Positions 51,116-60,741 of a stretch of DNA of 64,000 bases are shown in pieces. The notes under the pieces are model-generated. The model ran no database searches. It was given only the letters and a program-made list of their open reading frames with translations, and was not told where the DNA came from. Every line of letters starts with the position of its first letter. Position 1 is the stretch's first letter. This stretch comes from Rhizobacter sp. Root1238 (GTDB taxonomy: Bacteria > Pseudomonadota > Gammaproteobacteria > Burkholderiales > Burkholderiaceae_C), in the NCBI RefSeq assembly GCF_001425825.1, contig NZ_LMDM01000023.1, positions 180,213-244,212 of the forward strand, given 5' to 3'. Made by a program: the position numbers and the translations under genes.

Positions 51116-51848
51116 CGTGGGGGACGGCAGAGGCGGAGGCCGGGAAGGGCGGATTCTCGCCCGACCAGCGGCCCCCCGGCCGCAGCATCCACGCCGCCCC
51201 TGCGACCATCGCGGCGAGGCCGAACCAGGTGAGGGCGTAGACGAGGTGGTTGTTGTGGAAGCTGACCACGGTCAGGCCGCCGATGGGCCAGGCGCCCTGG
51301 CGTGCCGTGGCGTCGGCATCGGCGTCGACGAAATAGGGCACTGCCGTCGTCAGCCCGCGCGCGGCGGCGATGGCCTGCACGTCGCGCGAGAACCAGCGAC
51401 CGGCAGCCGGATCGTTGTGGCGCAGGAAGCCGCCGCCCGGCTCGGTCAGGCGCAGCAGGCCGGTGACGGTGACCTCGCCGTCCGGGCGCGAGGCCAGCGC
51501 TTTCGATTCGGTGGTGACGAACCCGCGGTTGACCAGCACGCTGCGGCCATCGGCCTGCTGCAGCGGCGTCACGAGCCACCAGCCGGGCCCCTGCTCGGTG
51601 ACGGCCTGCACCAGGGTCTCGTGCGCATGCAGGAAGCGGCCCTGCAGCACGACGTGGCGGTACTCGTCGGCCGCCGCGCTGACCGGCCCGGCAGGCGCGT
51701 CGACCGGCGCCGCGCGAACCCGTTGCTCGACCCGCTCGATCAGGTCCAGCTTCCAGGACAACCGCTGCACCTGCCAGGTGCCGAGCGCGGCGAAGCCTGC
51801 GAACAGCAGGGCGGCCGCTGCGATCAGCGCTGCCCTGCGCGGCCTCAC
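51099..51848 (-). CDS. SURF1-family oxidase assembly protein
   Basis: The 249-residue protein has the SURF1 pattern: N-terminal helix (LIAAAALLFAGFAALGTWQVQRLSWKLDLI), middle WWLVTPLQQADGRSVLVNRGFV, and C-terminal NNHLVYALTWFGLAAMVAGAAW. SURF1 proteins help insert haem A or assemble haem-copper oxidases, and here the target is probably the adjacent Cyo oxidase. I chose the GTG at 51848, which overlaps the cyoD stop, because the longer frame antisense to cyoD is not conserved. Confidence 0.9.
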   Translation of the reverse strand: MRPRRAALIAAAALLFAGFAALGTWQVQRLSWKLDLIERVEQRVRAAPVDAPAGPVSAAADEYRHVVLQGRFLHAHETLVQAVTEQGPGWWLVTPLQQADGRSVLVNRGFVTTESKALASRPDGEVTVTGLLRLTEPGGGFLRHNDPAAGRWFSRDVQAIAAARGLTTAVPYFVDADADATARQGAWPIGGLTVVSFHNNHLVYALTWFGLAAMVAGAAWMLRPGGRWSGENPPFPASASAVPHDAPHG

Positions 51849-52261
51849 GGCCGGACCCGCATGTCGTGCATCGTCGGCATCATGTTGCTGTTCATGTGGA
51901 ACATCACCCAGAGCGATCCGCTCAGCGTGATCACCACCAGCACCAGCGTGAAGATCAGCGCCAGCATGGTCCAACCGCCTTCCGAGCGGGCGTTCATGTG
52001 CAGGAAGTACACCATGTGCACGACGATCTGCACCGCCGCGAAGCCGAGGATCACCAGCGCCGTGGTGCTGGAATTGTTGAAGGCCTTGCCCATCACCAGC
52101 CAGAACGGGATCGCGGTCAGGATCACCGACAGGATGAAGCCGGTGGCGTAGCCCTTCAGCGTGCTCGGCGGGTGGCCGCCATCGTGGTCGTGACCGTGGT
52201 CGTCGTGCCCGTGGCCGTGGTCCCGCCCGTGGGCGAGGCTGTCGATTTCTTGTGCGCTCAC
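51845..52261 (-). CDS. cyoD: Cytochrome o ubiquinol oxidase subunit IV
   Basis: The 138-residue subunit has three membrane helices: GYATGFILSVILTAIPFWLVM, LVILGFAAVQIVVHMVYFLHM and LALIFTLVLVVITLSGSLWVMFHM. The N-terminus carries a His/Asp/Gly-rich stretch (HGRDHGHGHDDHGHDHDGGH) that could bind metals and is longer than in Escherichia coli CyoD. The start is GTG at 52261, which overlaps the cyoC stop by four bases. Confidence 0.93.
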   Translation of the reverse strand: MSAQEIDSLAHGRDHGHGHDDHGHDHDGGHPPSTLKGYATGFILSVILTAIPFWLVMGKAFNNSSTTALVILGFAAVQIVVHMVYFLHMNARSEGGWTMLALIFTLVLVVITLSGSLWVMFHMNSNMMPTMHDMRVRP

Positions 52262-52887
52262 GGCAGCACTCCCATGAGATAGACGAACGTGAAGACGCCG
52301 ATCCAGACGACGTCCAGGAAGTGCCAGAACATCGACAGGCACATCATGCGGCGGCGGTTCGGCGCGGTCAGCCCGTGCTTGCCGAGCTGGAACATCAGCG
52401 TGACCAGCCAGACGATGCCGAAGGTGACGTGCAGCCCGTGCGTGCCGACCAGCGTGAAGAACGACGACAGGAAGGCGCTGCGCTGCGGGCCGGCGCCTTC
52501 GTGGATCAGGTGCGCGAACTCGTACAGCTCCAGGCTCAGGAAGCCGAGGCCGAACAGGCCGGTGACGCCCAGCCACACCAGCGTGGCGCGCAGGTGCTTG
52601 CGCTGCATTTCGAGCACCGCGAAGCCGTAGGTGATCGACGACAGCAGCAGCAGCGAGGTGTTCACCGCGACCAGCGGCAGGTCGAACAGGTCGGCGCCCG
52701 ACGGGCCGGCCGCGTAGCTGCGGCCCAGCACGCCGTACACCGCGAACAGGCACGCGAAGACCAGGCAGTCGCTCATCAGGTAGAGCCAGAACCCGAGCAG
52801 GGTGCCGTTCTCCGGATGGTGTTCTTCGCGCAGGTAGTAGCGCGGCGCGTCAGCGCCGGCCGAGGGGTTCAGGGTCAGGTCAGACAT
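52258..52887 (-). CDS. cyoC: Cytochrome o ubiquinol oxidase subunit III
   Basis: The 209-residue subunit III has five membrane helices and the features [42 protein letters not shown] and [29 protein letters not shown]. It supports the catalytic subunit and possibly proton entry. The ATG at 52887 lies 8 bases inside the cyoB 3' end, and its stop overlaps cyoD, so the operon is tightly coupled. Confidence 0.95.
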   Translation of the reverse strand: MSDLTLNPSAGADAPRYYLREEHHPENGTLLGFWLYLMSDCLVFACLFAVYGVLGRSYAAGPSGADLFDLPLVAVNTSLLLLSSITYGFAVLEMQRKHLRATLVWLGVTGLFGLGFLSLELYEFAHLIHEGAGPQRSAFLSSFFTLVGTHGLHVTFGIVWLVTLMFQLGKHGLTAPNRRRMMCLSMFWHFLDVVWIGVFTFVYLMGVLP

Positions 52888-54883
52888 GGGCGGCCAGCAG
52901 CTGGGTGCGTGCGTTCTCGGTGCGGACGACTTCGTCGGCGCCGATGTGGAAGTCACGCTTGTAGTTGAAGGTGTGGACGATGATCGCGGCCATCATCGCG
53001 ACGAAGCCGAGGACGGCCGGCAGCCACATCTGCCAGATCATCGCGAAGCCGACCGCCGCCGCGAGGCCGGCGATGATGAAGCCGGCACCGGTGTTCTTCG
53101 GCATGTGGATCGGGATGAAGCCGTCGGTCGGGCGGTCGAACTTGTTGGCCTTCATGTCGTACCAGGCGTCGTTGTCGTGCACCACCGGCGTGAACGCGAA
53201 GTTGTAGGCCGGCGGGGGCGACGCGGTCGACCATTCGAGCGTGCGGCCGTCCCAGGGGTCGCCGGTCACGTCGCGCAGCTGCTCGCGGCGCATGAAGCTC
53301 ACCACCAGCTGGATCAGGAAGCTGCCGATGCCCAGCGCGATCAGGAACGCACCGAACGCGGCGATCACGAACCAGATCTGCAGCGACGGGTCCTCGAAGT
53401 GGCTCAGCCGGCGGGTCACGCCCATCAGGCCCAGCACGTACAGCGGCATGAACGCGAAGAAGAAGCCGATCTGCCAGAACCAGAACGAGCACTTGCCCCA
53501 GAACGGATCGAGCTTGTAGCCGAAGGCCTTCGGGAACCAGTAGGTGATGCCGGCCATCAGGCCGAACAGCACGCCGCCGATGATCACGTTGTGGAAGTGC
53601 GCGATCAGGAACAGGCTGTTGTGCAGCACGAAGTCGGCCGGCGGCACCGCCAGCAGCACGCCGGTCATGCCGCCGATCACGAAGGTGATCATGAAGCCGA
53701 CCGTCCACAGCATCGGCACCTCGAAGCGGATGCGGCCGCGGTACATCGTGAAGAGCCAGTTGAAGATCTTCGCGCCGGTCGGGATCGAGATGATCATCGT
53801 CGTGATGCCGAAGAACGAGTTGACGCTCGCCCCCGAGCCCATCGTGAAGAAGTGGTGCAGCCACACCAGGTACGACAGGATGGTGATCACGACCGTGGCG
53901 TACACCATCGACGCGTAGCCGAACAGCCGCTTGCCGCTGAAGGTGGACACCACTTCCGAGAAGATGCCGAAGGCCGGCAGCACCAGGATGTAGACCTCGG
54001 GGTGGCCCCAGATCCAGATCAGGTTCACGTACATCATCGCGTTGCCGCCGAGGTCGTTCGTGAAGAAGTTGGTGCCGGCGTAGCGGTCGAGCGAGAGCAG
54101 CACCAGCACGGCCGTCAGCACCGGGAAGGCGGCGACGATCAGGATGTTGGTGCACAGCGAGGTCCACGTGAAGACCGGCATCTTCATCATCGACATGCCG
54201 GGCGCGCGCATCTTGACGATGGTGGCGATCAGGTTCACGCCCGACAGCAGCGTGCCGACCCCCGCGATCTGCAGCGACCAGATGTAGTAGTCGACCCCCA
54301 CGTCGGGGCTGTACGCGATGCCCGACAGCGGCGGGTAGGCCAGCCAGCCGGTGCGCGCGAATTCGCCGACGAACAGCGAGGCCATCACCAGGCCGGCGCC
54401 GAAGGTGGTCATCCAGAAGCTGAAGTTGTTCAGGAACGGGAAGGCCACGTCGCGCGCACCGATCTGCAGCGGCACGACGAAGTTCATCAGCCCGGTGACC
54501 AGCGGCATCGCGACGAAGAAGATCATGATCACGCCGTGGGCGGTGAAGATCTGGTCGTAGTGGTGCGGCGGCAGGTAGCCGAGGTTCTCGCCGAACGACA
54601 CGGCCTGCTGGGCCCGCATCATCACCGCGTCGGCGAAGCCGCGCAGCAGCATCACGAGACCCAGGATCACGTACATGATCCCGATCTTCTTGTGGTCGAT
54701 GCTGGTGAACCACTCGCGCCAGAGGTAGCCCCACAGGCGGTAGCGGGTCAGCAGCGCCACCATGCCGAGGCCGCCGAGGCAGACCGCGGCGAAGGTGACG
54801 AGCAGGATGGGTTCATGGAGCGGGATCGCGTTCCATGACAGGCGGCCGAAGACGAGCTTCGTCAAATCGAGGTGATCGAGCAT
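52880..54883 (-). CDS. cyoB: Cytochrome o ubiquinol oxidase subunit I
   Basis: The 667-residue catalytic subunit has the haem-copper oxidase landmarks: His in [11 protein letters not shown] (low-spin haem), [15 protein letters not shown] (CuB and cross-linked Tyr), and [12 protein letters not shown] (CuB). It moves electrons from ubiquinol to oxygen and pumps protons in the inner membrane. The N-terminal [10 protein letters not shown] start and the C-terminus are typical of CyoB. It starts 10 bases after cyoA. Confidence 0.97.
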   Translation of the reverse strand: MLDHLDLTKLVFGRLSWNAIPLHEPILLVTFAAVCLGGLGMVALLTRYRLWGYLWREWFTSIDHKKIGIMYVILGLVMLLRGFADAVMMRAQQAVSFGENLGYLPPHHYDQIFTAHGVIMIFFVAMPLVTGLMNFVVPLQIGARDVAFPFLNNFSFWMTTFGAGLVMASLFVGEFARTGWLAYPPLSGIAYSPDVGVDYYIWSLQIAGVGTLLSGVNLIATIVKMRAPGMSMMKMPVFTWTSLCTNILIVAAFPVLTAVLVLLSLDRYAGTNFFTNDLGGNAMMYVNLIWIWGHPEVYILVLPAFGIFSEVVSTFSGKRLFGYASMVYATVVITILSYLVWLHHFFTMGSGASVNSFFGITTMIISIPTGAKIFNWLFTMYRGRIRFEVPMLWTVGFMITFVIGGMTGVLLAVPPADFVLHNSLFLIAHFHNVIIGGVLFGLMAGITYWFPKAFGYKLDPFWGKCSFWFWQIGFFFAFMPLYVLGLMGVTRRLSHFEDPSLQIWFVIAAFGAFLIALGIGSFLIQLVVSFMRREQLRDVTGDPWDGRTLEWSTASPPPAYNFAFTPVVHDNDAWYDMKANKFDRPTDGFIPIHMPKNTGAGFIIAGLAAAVGFAMIWQMWLPAVLGFVAMMAAIIVHTFNYKRDFHIGADEVVRTENARTQLLAAHV

Positions 54884-54892
54884 CGGTGCGAC

Positions 54893-55990
54893 TCAGTTCT
54901 GGAGGCTTGTGTTCTGCGCGGTGCGCAGCACGGGCTGCGTGCCGGTGGGGTCGGCGACGGTGCACAGCGCCGCGGCCACGTAGTACGTGCGCGGCGTGGC
55001 GCCATTGGCGTCGGAGGTGTGGCCGTCCTTCTCCTTGACGCCGTCGATGCCCTGGCGGCCGAGGCCGCCGCCGGCGTCGATCGCCATCATTTCCGACATG
55101 CACATCTTCGAGCTGTCGACGCAACGGTTCAGGATGGCGTCGTACAGGCCCGGCGCGAAGCTCGCGTAGCGGCGCACCGGTTCGCGCTCGCTCGGCTTCT
55201 CGAGCTGCAGGTAGTCGGCGCGGGTCAGTTCCTTCGCATCGGCCTTGGCCGCCTGCACCCACTTGTCGAAACCGGCGTTGTCCAGCCCGTGGAAGCGAAA
55301 GTGCATGCCCGAGAAACCGGCGCCGCTGTAGTTGGACGAGAAGCCTTCATAGTCGCCCGGCTTGTTGATCACCGCGTGCAGCTGGGTCTGCATGCCCGGC
55401 ATCGCGTAGATCATGCCGGCCAGCTCGGGGATGTAGAACGCGTTCATCACCGACGACGCGGTGATCTTGAACTGGATCGGCCGGTCGACCGGCGCGGCCA
55501 GTTCGTTGACGACCGCGATGCCTTGTTCCGGGTAGATGAAGAGCCACTTCCAGTCGAGCGCGACCACCTCGACGACCAGCGGCTTCACGTCGGCGGTGAC
55601 CGGGCGGGCGGCGTCGATGCGGCTCAGCGGGCGGTACGGGTCGAGCGTGTGGGTGCTGATCCAGGTGATGGCACCGAGCGCGATGATGATCAGCAGCGGC
55701 GCCGCCCAGATCACCAGCTCGAGCTGGGTGGAGTGGTCCCAGTCGGGTTCGTAGCGGGCGTCGCGGTTGGAAGCGCGGTAGCGCCATGCGAAGGTCAGCG
55801 TCAGCGCGATCACCGGGATGATGATCAGCAGCATCAGCCAGGTGCTGACGACGATCAGCTTGCCCTGCTGGGCGGCGATGTCGCCCGACGGGTTCAGCAG
55901 CACGGTGTTGCAGCCGGCCAGCAGCCCGGTGAGGAGCAGCGCGGGGGCCAGCAGGAGCGGTCGGCTCAGGGGCTTGTGGTGGGGTGGCAT
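54893..55990 (-). CDS. cyoA: Cytochrome o ubiquinol oxidase subunit II
   Basis: The 365-residue lipoprotein has a leader with lipobox LLAGC (Cys27), two membrane helices and a periplasmic cupredoxin-like domain (VEVVALDWKWLFIYPEQGIAVVNELAAPVDRPIQFKITASSVMNAFYIPELAGMIYAMPGM). The CuA ligands of cytochrome c oxidases are missing, as expected for a quinol oxidase. The start at 55990 gives a normal signal sequence; the longer frame from 56062 does not. It is the first gene of cyoABCD-surf1-regBA. Its promoter must lie in the 178-base gap to the divergent MFS gene. Confidence 0.95.
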   Translation of the reverse strand: MPPHHKPLSRPLLLAPALLLTGLLAGCNTVLLNPSGDIAAQQGKLIVVSTWLMLLIIIPVIALTLTFAWRYRASNRDARYEPDWDHSTQLELVIWAAPLLIIIALGAITWISTHTLDPYRPLSRIDAARPVTADVKPLVVEVVALDWKWLFIYPEQGIAVVNELAAPVDRPIQFKITASSVMNAFYIPELAGMIYAMPGMQTQLHAVINKPGDYEGFSSNYSGAGFSGMHFRFHGLDNAGFDKWVQAAKADAKELTRADYLQLEKPSEREPVRRYASFAPGLYDAILNRCVDSSKMCMSEMMAIDAGGGLGRQGIDGVKEKDGHTSDANGATPRTYYVAAALCTVADPTGTQPVLRTAQNTSLQN

Positions 55991-56168
55991 GCCAGGTCTG
56001 TGTAGGAGGGGCGCGCAAAATGCTTCCAACCGGCGCCCGATGGGCAGAGAATCTACGTTCAACGGCGCGCTTCGGGGATTGGACGTTTTGTCCTATCGCC
56101 TGCGCCGCCGGGGCGTGGGAACCTCCAGGCTGCCCCCGACATTGTTCAAGACAGCGGACCGAAGCTTC

Positions 56169-57533
56169 ATGACGACCTCCTCCCTGGACCCCAAACATCC
56201 GCATCCGACGACCGAAGACATCGGCCGCGACACCCGCCGCCTGCATGCCGCCCACGACGCGAAGGTCGCGCCCGGCGAGATCGCCATCGGCGTGATCATC
56301 GGCCGGTCGTCGGAGTATTTTGACTTCTTCGTGTTCGGGATCGCGGCAGTGCTCGTGTTCCCGGCAGTGTTTTTCCCGTTCGAAAAAGGCCTCGAAGGCA
56401 CGCTGTGGGCCTTCACGATCTTCTCGTTCGCGTTCATCGCGCGCCCGATCGGCAGCATCATCTTCATGGCGATCCAGAAGCGCTACGGGCGCGAGGCCAA
56501 GCTGACGATCGCGCTGTTCCTGCTCGGTTCATCCACCGCCGGCATGGCTTTCGTGCCGGGGTTCCAGAGCATCGGCTTCACGTCGATCGTGCTGCTGTCG
56601 ATCTTCCGCGTCGGCCAGGGGCTGGCGCTGGGCGGCGCCTGGGACGGCCTGCCGTCGCTGCTGGCGCTGAACGCGCCGAGCAACCGCCGCGGCTGGTACG
56701 CGATGCTCGGCCAGCTGGGCGCGCCGATCGGCTTCACGCTCGCGAGCGGGCTGTTCGCGTTCCTGTACGCGAGCCTGAGCTCCGAAGACTTCCTGTCGTG
56801 GGGCTGGCGCTACCCGTTCTACGTGGCCTTCGCGATCAACGTGGTCGCGCTGTTCGCCCGGCTGCGCCTGGTGGCCACCAACGAGTACGCGAAGCTGCTC
56901 GACGCGCACGAACTCGAGCCCACCAGCGTCGGCGAACTGGCCCGCACGCAGGGCTCGACGGTCGTGATCGGTGCGTTCGCGGCGCTCGCGAGCTATGCGC
57001 TGTTCCACATCGTCACGGTGTTCCCGCTGTCGTGGATCAAGCTGTATTCCACGCAATCGATCAGCGAGTTCCTCGCGGTGCAGATGGTCGGCGCCGGCAT
57101 TGCCGCGCTGGGCATCATCGCGTCGGGCCGCATCGCCGACACCTTCGGGCGCCGCACCACGCTGGGCACGCTGGCCGCGGCGATCGGGGTGTTCAGCGGC
57201 TTCGCGCCGACGCTGCTGGGCGGCGGGCCGCTCGGGCAGGACGTCTTCATCCTGGTCGGCTTCGCGCTGCTCGGCTTGTCGTACGGCCAGGCGTCCGGCG
57301 CGGTGACGTCCAACTTCGAGACGCAGCACCGCTACACCGGCGCCGCGCTCACCTCCGACCTGGCCTGGCTGATCGGCGCGGCCTTCGCGCCGCTGGTGGC
57401 GCTGGGGCTGTCGGCCCACTTCGGGCTGGCGTACGTCAGCGTCTACCTGCTGTCGGGTTCGGCGGCCACGCTGATCGCGCTGAGCGTGAACAAGGCGATG
57501 GAGATCAAGGACTCGGCCGCGCACTCTTCGTGA
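56169..57533 (+). CDS. MFS metabolite:proton symporter
   Basis: The 454-residue transporter has 12 predicted helices and belongs to the metabolite:H+ symporter group (ShiA/ProP-like): IAIGVIIGRSSEYFDFFVFGIAAVLVFP, IARPIGSIIFMAIQKRYGREAKL, then a signature-like LRLVATNEYAKLLDA loop and IIASGRIADTFGRRTTL between helices 8 and 9. Substrates of this group are dicarboxylates, shikimate or betaine; this one is unknown. I chose the ATG at 56169, as the preceding frame is intergenic. It is divergent from cyoA. Confidence 0.9.
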   Translation: MTTSSLDPKHPHPTTEDIGRDTRRLHAAHDAKVAPGEIAIGVIIGRSSEYFDFFVFGIAAVLVFPAVFFPFEKGLEGTLWAFTIFSFAFIARPIGSIIFMAIQKRYGREAKLTIALFLLGSSTAGMAFVPGFQSIGFTSIVLLSIFRVGQGLALGGAWDGLPSLLALNAPSNRRGWYAMLGQLGAPIGFTLASGLFAFLYASLSSEDFLSWGWRYPFYVAFAINVVALFARLRLVATNEYAKLLDAHELEPTSVGELARTQGSTVVIGAFAALASYALFHIVTVFPLSWIKLYSTQSISEFLAVQMVGAGIAALGIIASGRIADTFGRRTTLGTLAAAIGVFSGFAPTLLGGGPLGQDVFILVGFALLGLSYGQASGAVTSNFETQHRYTGAALTSDLAWLIGAAFAPLVALGLSAHFGLAYVSVYLLSGSAATLIALSVNKAMEIKDSAAHSS

Positions 57534-57558
57534 GCGGCCGGCTGTCGCGACGGCCCGG

Positions 57559-59094
57559 CTACTGACCGGCCGCCGCGGCGCGCTGCTTCGCGAGCGCCGC
57601 CAGCGTCCCGCGCATCCGCTCGCCGACCGCGATCTGCGGGTTCGAGTAGCCGTCGGTCTTGCCGGCTTCCTTCTCGCGCTGCTCGATCAGCTTGCGCGCC
57701 GCGGCATGCGCCTGCTCGAACGACCAGGTCGTGCGCATGCCTTCGTCGTACATCGCGCGGCCGAAGAAGGTCAGCGGCGAACGGCGGCCGCAGCCGTACG
57801 AGGTGTGGTCGGCATCGGCCGCGGTCATCACCAGCGTGTCGGCGTCCGAGAGCGGCGCGATCCAGCTGCCCGAGTAGCAGGCCGACACCGAGATCACGCG
57901 GTGGCGGATGCCGGCGGCGTCGAGCCAGCCCTTCAGCATCGCCGGTGTGACCGAATCGACCTCCAGCGGCCAGAACGACGACGCGAGCTGCCCGTCGCGC
58001 GCGCCGTGCGACGTGAGGTGCAGGAACAGCACGTCTTCGTCGCGGTCCATCAGCGCAGCCATGCGAGCGATGGCACGCTGCAGGTTGACCGGCGTGGCCC
58101 ACGCGAACGAGGCGGGGTCGTCATGGTGGCTGACCAGCTGCAGCGCGCGGCCGGCGCCGTCGAAGCGGGTCGTCATCACGTCGGCCACCATCGCGCTCTC
58201 GCGGCGGAACACCTCTTCTTCGGCGTTCGGCGCGAAGGTCAGCGTGTAGACGTCGATCGTGCCCTTGCGCTGCGGCGCAAGCGCCTGCAACCGGGTCTGC
58301 AGCAGCCGTGATTGCTGCTCGACGAGTTCCTGCGTCAGCTTGAAGCGCGGCGCCGCATCGTCCTCGCCTTCGGCCGTCTCGGCGCGTGCGGGGTACCAGT
58401 AGGCCCCGCGGTTCAGCCACTGGTTGCTCACCAGCGCGGCGGCGACCATCAGCAAGGCGCCCAGCCGCGGCGCGAGCCGCGTGCCGGCACGCCACAGCAG
58501 CGTCGCCTGCATCAGGAGCACCCAGCCGAACGCGAGCCACCAGCTGCCCCAGGCCAGCCAGGCCATTTCGGTGCTGTTGCCGGCCCCGCCGCCATACGCG
58601 CCGCCGCGGGCCATCGGCACGAACAGCAGCGCCAGCATCAGCATCGTCGGCAGGCCCTGCGCGCACAGCATCGCGAACAGCGCCGGCGAGTCTGGCGAGC
58701 TGGTCTCGCCGACATCGATGCGGCGCGGCCCGCGCATCAGCAGCCAGCAGGCCAGGATCAGCAGCACGGTGCCCGCCCAGCGCGACGACAGCAGCGTGGG
58801 CCAGTAGAACGACGCCGCACCGACAACGACGAGCCGCTCCAGCAGCACCGCGAGCGCGAAGGGCACCAGAAACAGGCAGGCGACAATCGCCGGCGTGGCC
58901 TGCAGGCCGGTCCAGTCGGCGCGCATCAGCAGCGCGGTGCGGAAGCCCTGCAGCCACCAGGCGCCGAGCGCGCCGCGCGGCAGTTGCCGGGGCAGCGGGT
59001 CGGATGAAGGCGTCAGGGCGGCTGGTGCCGCGCCAGGCGCTGCGGGGAGCGGGTCGTGGGGGTCGAGCGGGGTGGTCGTGTCGTTGTCGGTCAT
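57559..59094 (-). CDS. Membrane-anchored C13 (legumain-like) cysteine peptidase
   Basis: The 511-residue protein has six hydrophobic segments between 65 and 225 followed by a C13-type catalytic domain. The likely catalytic His363 is in LHLTSHGARDGQL and Cys406 is in ISVSACYSGSWIAPL. VMTAADADHTSYGCG and LTFFGRAMYDEGMR complete the domain. C13 contains plant legumains and GPI transamidase. Bacterial members with an integral membrane N-terminal half are little studied. The domain after the helices probably faces the periplasm or cytosol; the sequence does not settle this. It is convergent with the MFS gene. Confidence 0.85.
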   Translation of the reverse strand: MTDNDTTTPLDPHDPLPAAPGAAPAALTPSSDPLPRQLPRGALGAWWLQGFRTALLMRADWTGLQATPAIVACLFLVPFALAVLLERLVVVGAASFYWPTLLSSRWAGTVLLILACWLLMRGPRRIDVGETSSPDSPALFAMLCAQGLPTMLMLALLFVPMARGGAYGGGAGNSTEMAWLAWGSWWLAFGWVLLMQATLLWRAGTRLAPRLGALLMVAAALVSNQWLNRGAYWYPARAETAEGEDDAAPRFKLTQELVEQQSRLLQTRLQALAPQRKGTIDVYTLTFAPNAEEEVFRRESAMVADVMTTRFDGAGRALQLVSHHDDPASFAWATPVNLQRAIARMAALMDRDEDVLFLHLTSHGARDGQLASSFWPLEVDSVTPAMLKGWLDAAGIRHRVISVSACYSGSWIAPLSDADTLVMTAADADHTSYGCGRRSPLTFFGRAMYDEGMRTTWSFEQAHAAARKLIEQREKEAGKTDGYSNPQIAVGERMRGTLAALAKQRAAAAGQ

Positions 59095-59462
59095 TGATGG
59101 TGTTCTCCCAGGCGGGCGAATCTACCAAACGGATCACGAGGGACCTGCACCCGCCAACTGGCAGCACTGGACCACCCGCTGGTCCATACCGACATCGAAT
59201 GGAACCTGATGCGTCTGTGCGGCGCATCGCGTCGTTTGTGCGCCTTCCACAACTCTTTGTCGAAGCATTCCGATACTTCAGCCGCGTGACGGCGAGAGAC
59301 GCGTCCGCCCATGCTGTGGTTCGTGCTGCGCGGCCGGCCTGGCTGCCGCCGGGGCACAAGGCAAGCGGGCCGGTGGTGCTGTTCCAGGCGAGTGAGGCGC
59401 TGAAGCGTCAGGCAGGTTCCGCAGGGGGGACAATGCGGGCCCTTCTCGCTGTGTCCCCTCCC
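59095..59462. other. Intergenic gap between C13 peptidase and flavoprotein
   Basis: The two flanking genes diverge from this 368-base gap, so promoters of both should lie in it. I see no gene, repeat or clear -35/-10 pair. Frames that cross it have no family similarity. An upstream in-frame ATG at 59433 could extend the flavoprotein by ten residues. Confidence 0.5.
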
Positions 59463-60719
59463 ATGCCTGCCATCGCCCCCGCTGCCAACGTCGTGATCAT
59501 CGGAGGGGGGCCGGCCGGCCTGATGGCGGCCGAGCGCCTCGCCGCCGGCGGCGTGCAGGTCGACCTGTACGACGCGATGCCGTCGGTCGGCCGCAAGTTC
59601 CTGCTGGCCGGCAAGGGCGGGCTGAACCTGACGCACAGCGAGCCGCTGCCGGCCTTCGTCGAGCGCTATGGCGCGCAGCGCGAGCAGGTGGCGCGCTGGC
59701 TCGACGCCTTCGGCCCGCAGCAGTTGCGCGAATGGGTGGGCGCGCTCGGCATCGACACCTTCGTCGGCAGCTCCGGCCGCGTGTTCCCGACCGACATGAA
59801 GGCCGCGCCGCTGTTGCGGGCGTGGCTGCAGCGCCTGCGCGCGGCCGGCGTGCGCTTCCACATGCGGCAGCGCTGGCTGGGCTGGGGCGATGACGGGGCG
59901 CTGCGCTTCTCGTCGGCCGACGGCGAGCACCGCGTGCGTGCCGACGCGGTGCTGCTGGCGCTGGGCGGCGCCAGCTGGTCGCGGCTCGGCTCCGACGGCG
60001 CCTGGGTGCCGTGGCTCGCGCAGCGCGCGGTCGATGTCGCGCCGCTGCGGCCGTCGAACTGCGGCTTCGACGTGGCGCCGGCGTGGAGCGAGTATTTCCG
60101 CAGCCGCTTCGCCGGCGAGCCGCTGAAGTCGGTCGCGATCGCGCTCGACGACGGCTGGCGGCAGGCGGGCGAGTTCGTCGTCACGCAGACCGGCGTCGAA
60201 GGCAGCCTGGTGTATGCCGCGTCGGCGCGGTTGCGCGACGGCATCGAGGCGCACGGGCAGGCGAGCTTCGCGCTCGACCTGCTGCCGGCCCGCACGCTGG
60301 AATGGGTGGCCGCCGAGCTCGCGCACCCGCGCGGGCCGCGCTCGCTGTCGACGCACCTGAAGTCGCGCCTCGGGCTGCACGGCGTCAAGGCCAGCCTGCT
60401 GCACGAGCTGGTGCCGAAGGCCGACCTGGCCGACCCGCAGCGCCTGGCCGCGCACATCAAGGGGCTGCGCATCGCCGTGGGCGCCACGCGGCCGATCGAC
60501 GAGGCGATCAGCAGCGCCGGCGGCGTGTCCGCCGCGGCGCTGGATGGCGCGCTGATGCTGCGGGCCGTGCCGGGCGTGTTCGTCGCCGGCGAGATGCTCG
60601 ACTGGGAAGCGCCGACCGGTGGCTACCTGCTGACGGCCACGATGGCGAGCGCGCGCGTGGCGGCGCAGGGCGCGCTCGACTGGCTGGCGAGCGCGCGCCC
60701 GGCCACGACCGGCGCCTGA
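59463..60719 (+). CDS. TIGR03862-type FAD-dependent oxidoreductase (HI0933-like)
   Basis: The 418-residue protein has an N-terminal FAD loop NVVIIGGGPAGLMAAERLAAGGV, the typical KFLLAGKGGLNLTHSE, GRVFPTDMKAAPLLRAWL and a C-terminal GVFVAGEMLDWEAPTGGYLLTATMASARVAA. This is the HI0933/YhiN superfamily, TIGR03862 branch, whose reaction is not known. I chose the ATG at 59463 because the FAD motif comes 10-15 residues after it, as usual; the ATG at 59433 is also possible. It is convergent with the cytochrome-like gene. Confidence 0.88.
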   Translation: MPAIAPAANVVIIGGGPAGLMAAERLAAGGVQVDLYDAMPSVGRKFLLAGKGGLNLTHSEPLPAFVERYGAQREQVARWLDAFGPQQLREWVGALGIDTFVGSSGRVFPTDMKAAPLLRAWLQRLRAAGVRFHMRQRWLGWGDDGALRFSSADGEHRVRADAVLLALGGASWSRLGSDGAWVPWLAQRAVDVAPLRPSNCGFDVAPAWSEYFRSRFAGEPLKSVAIALDDGWRQAGEFVVTQTGVEGSLVYAASARLRDGIEAHGQASFALDLLPARTLEWVAAELAHPRGPRSLSTHLKSRLGLHGVKASLLHELVPKADLADPQRLAAHIKGLRIAVGATRPIDEAISSAGGVSAAALDGALMLRAVPGVFVAGEMLDWEAPTGGYLLTATMASARVAAQGALDWLASARPATTGA

Positions 60720-60741
60720 CCCGGCGCCTGACAACGGCGGA

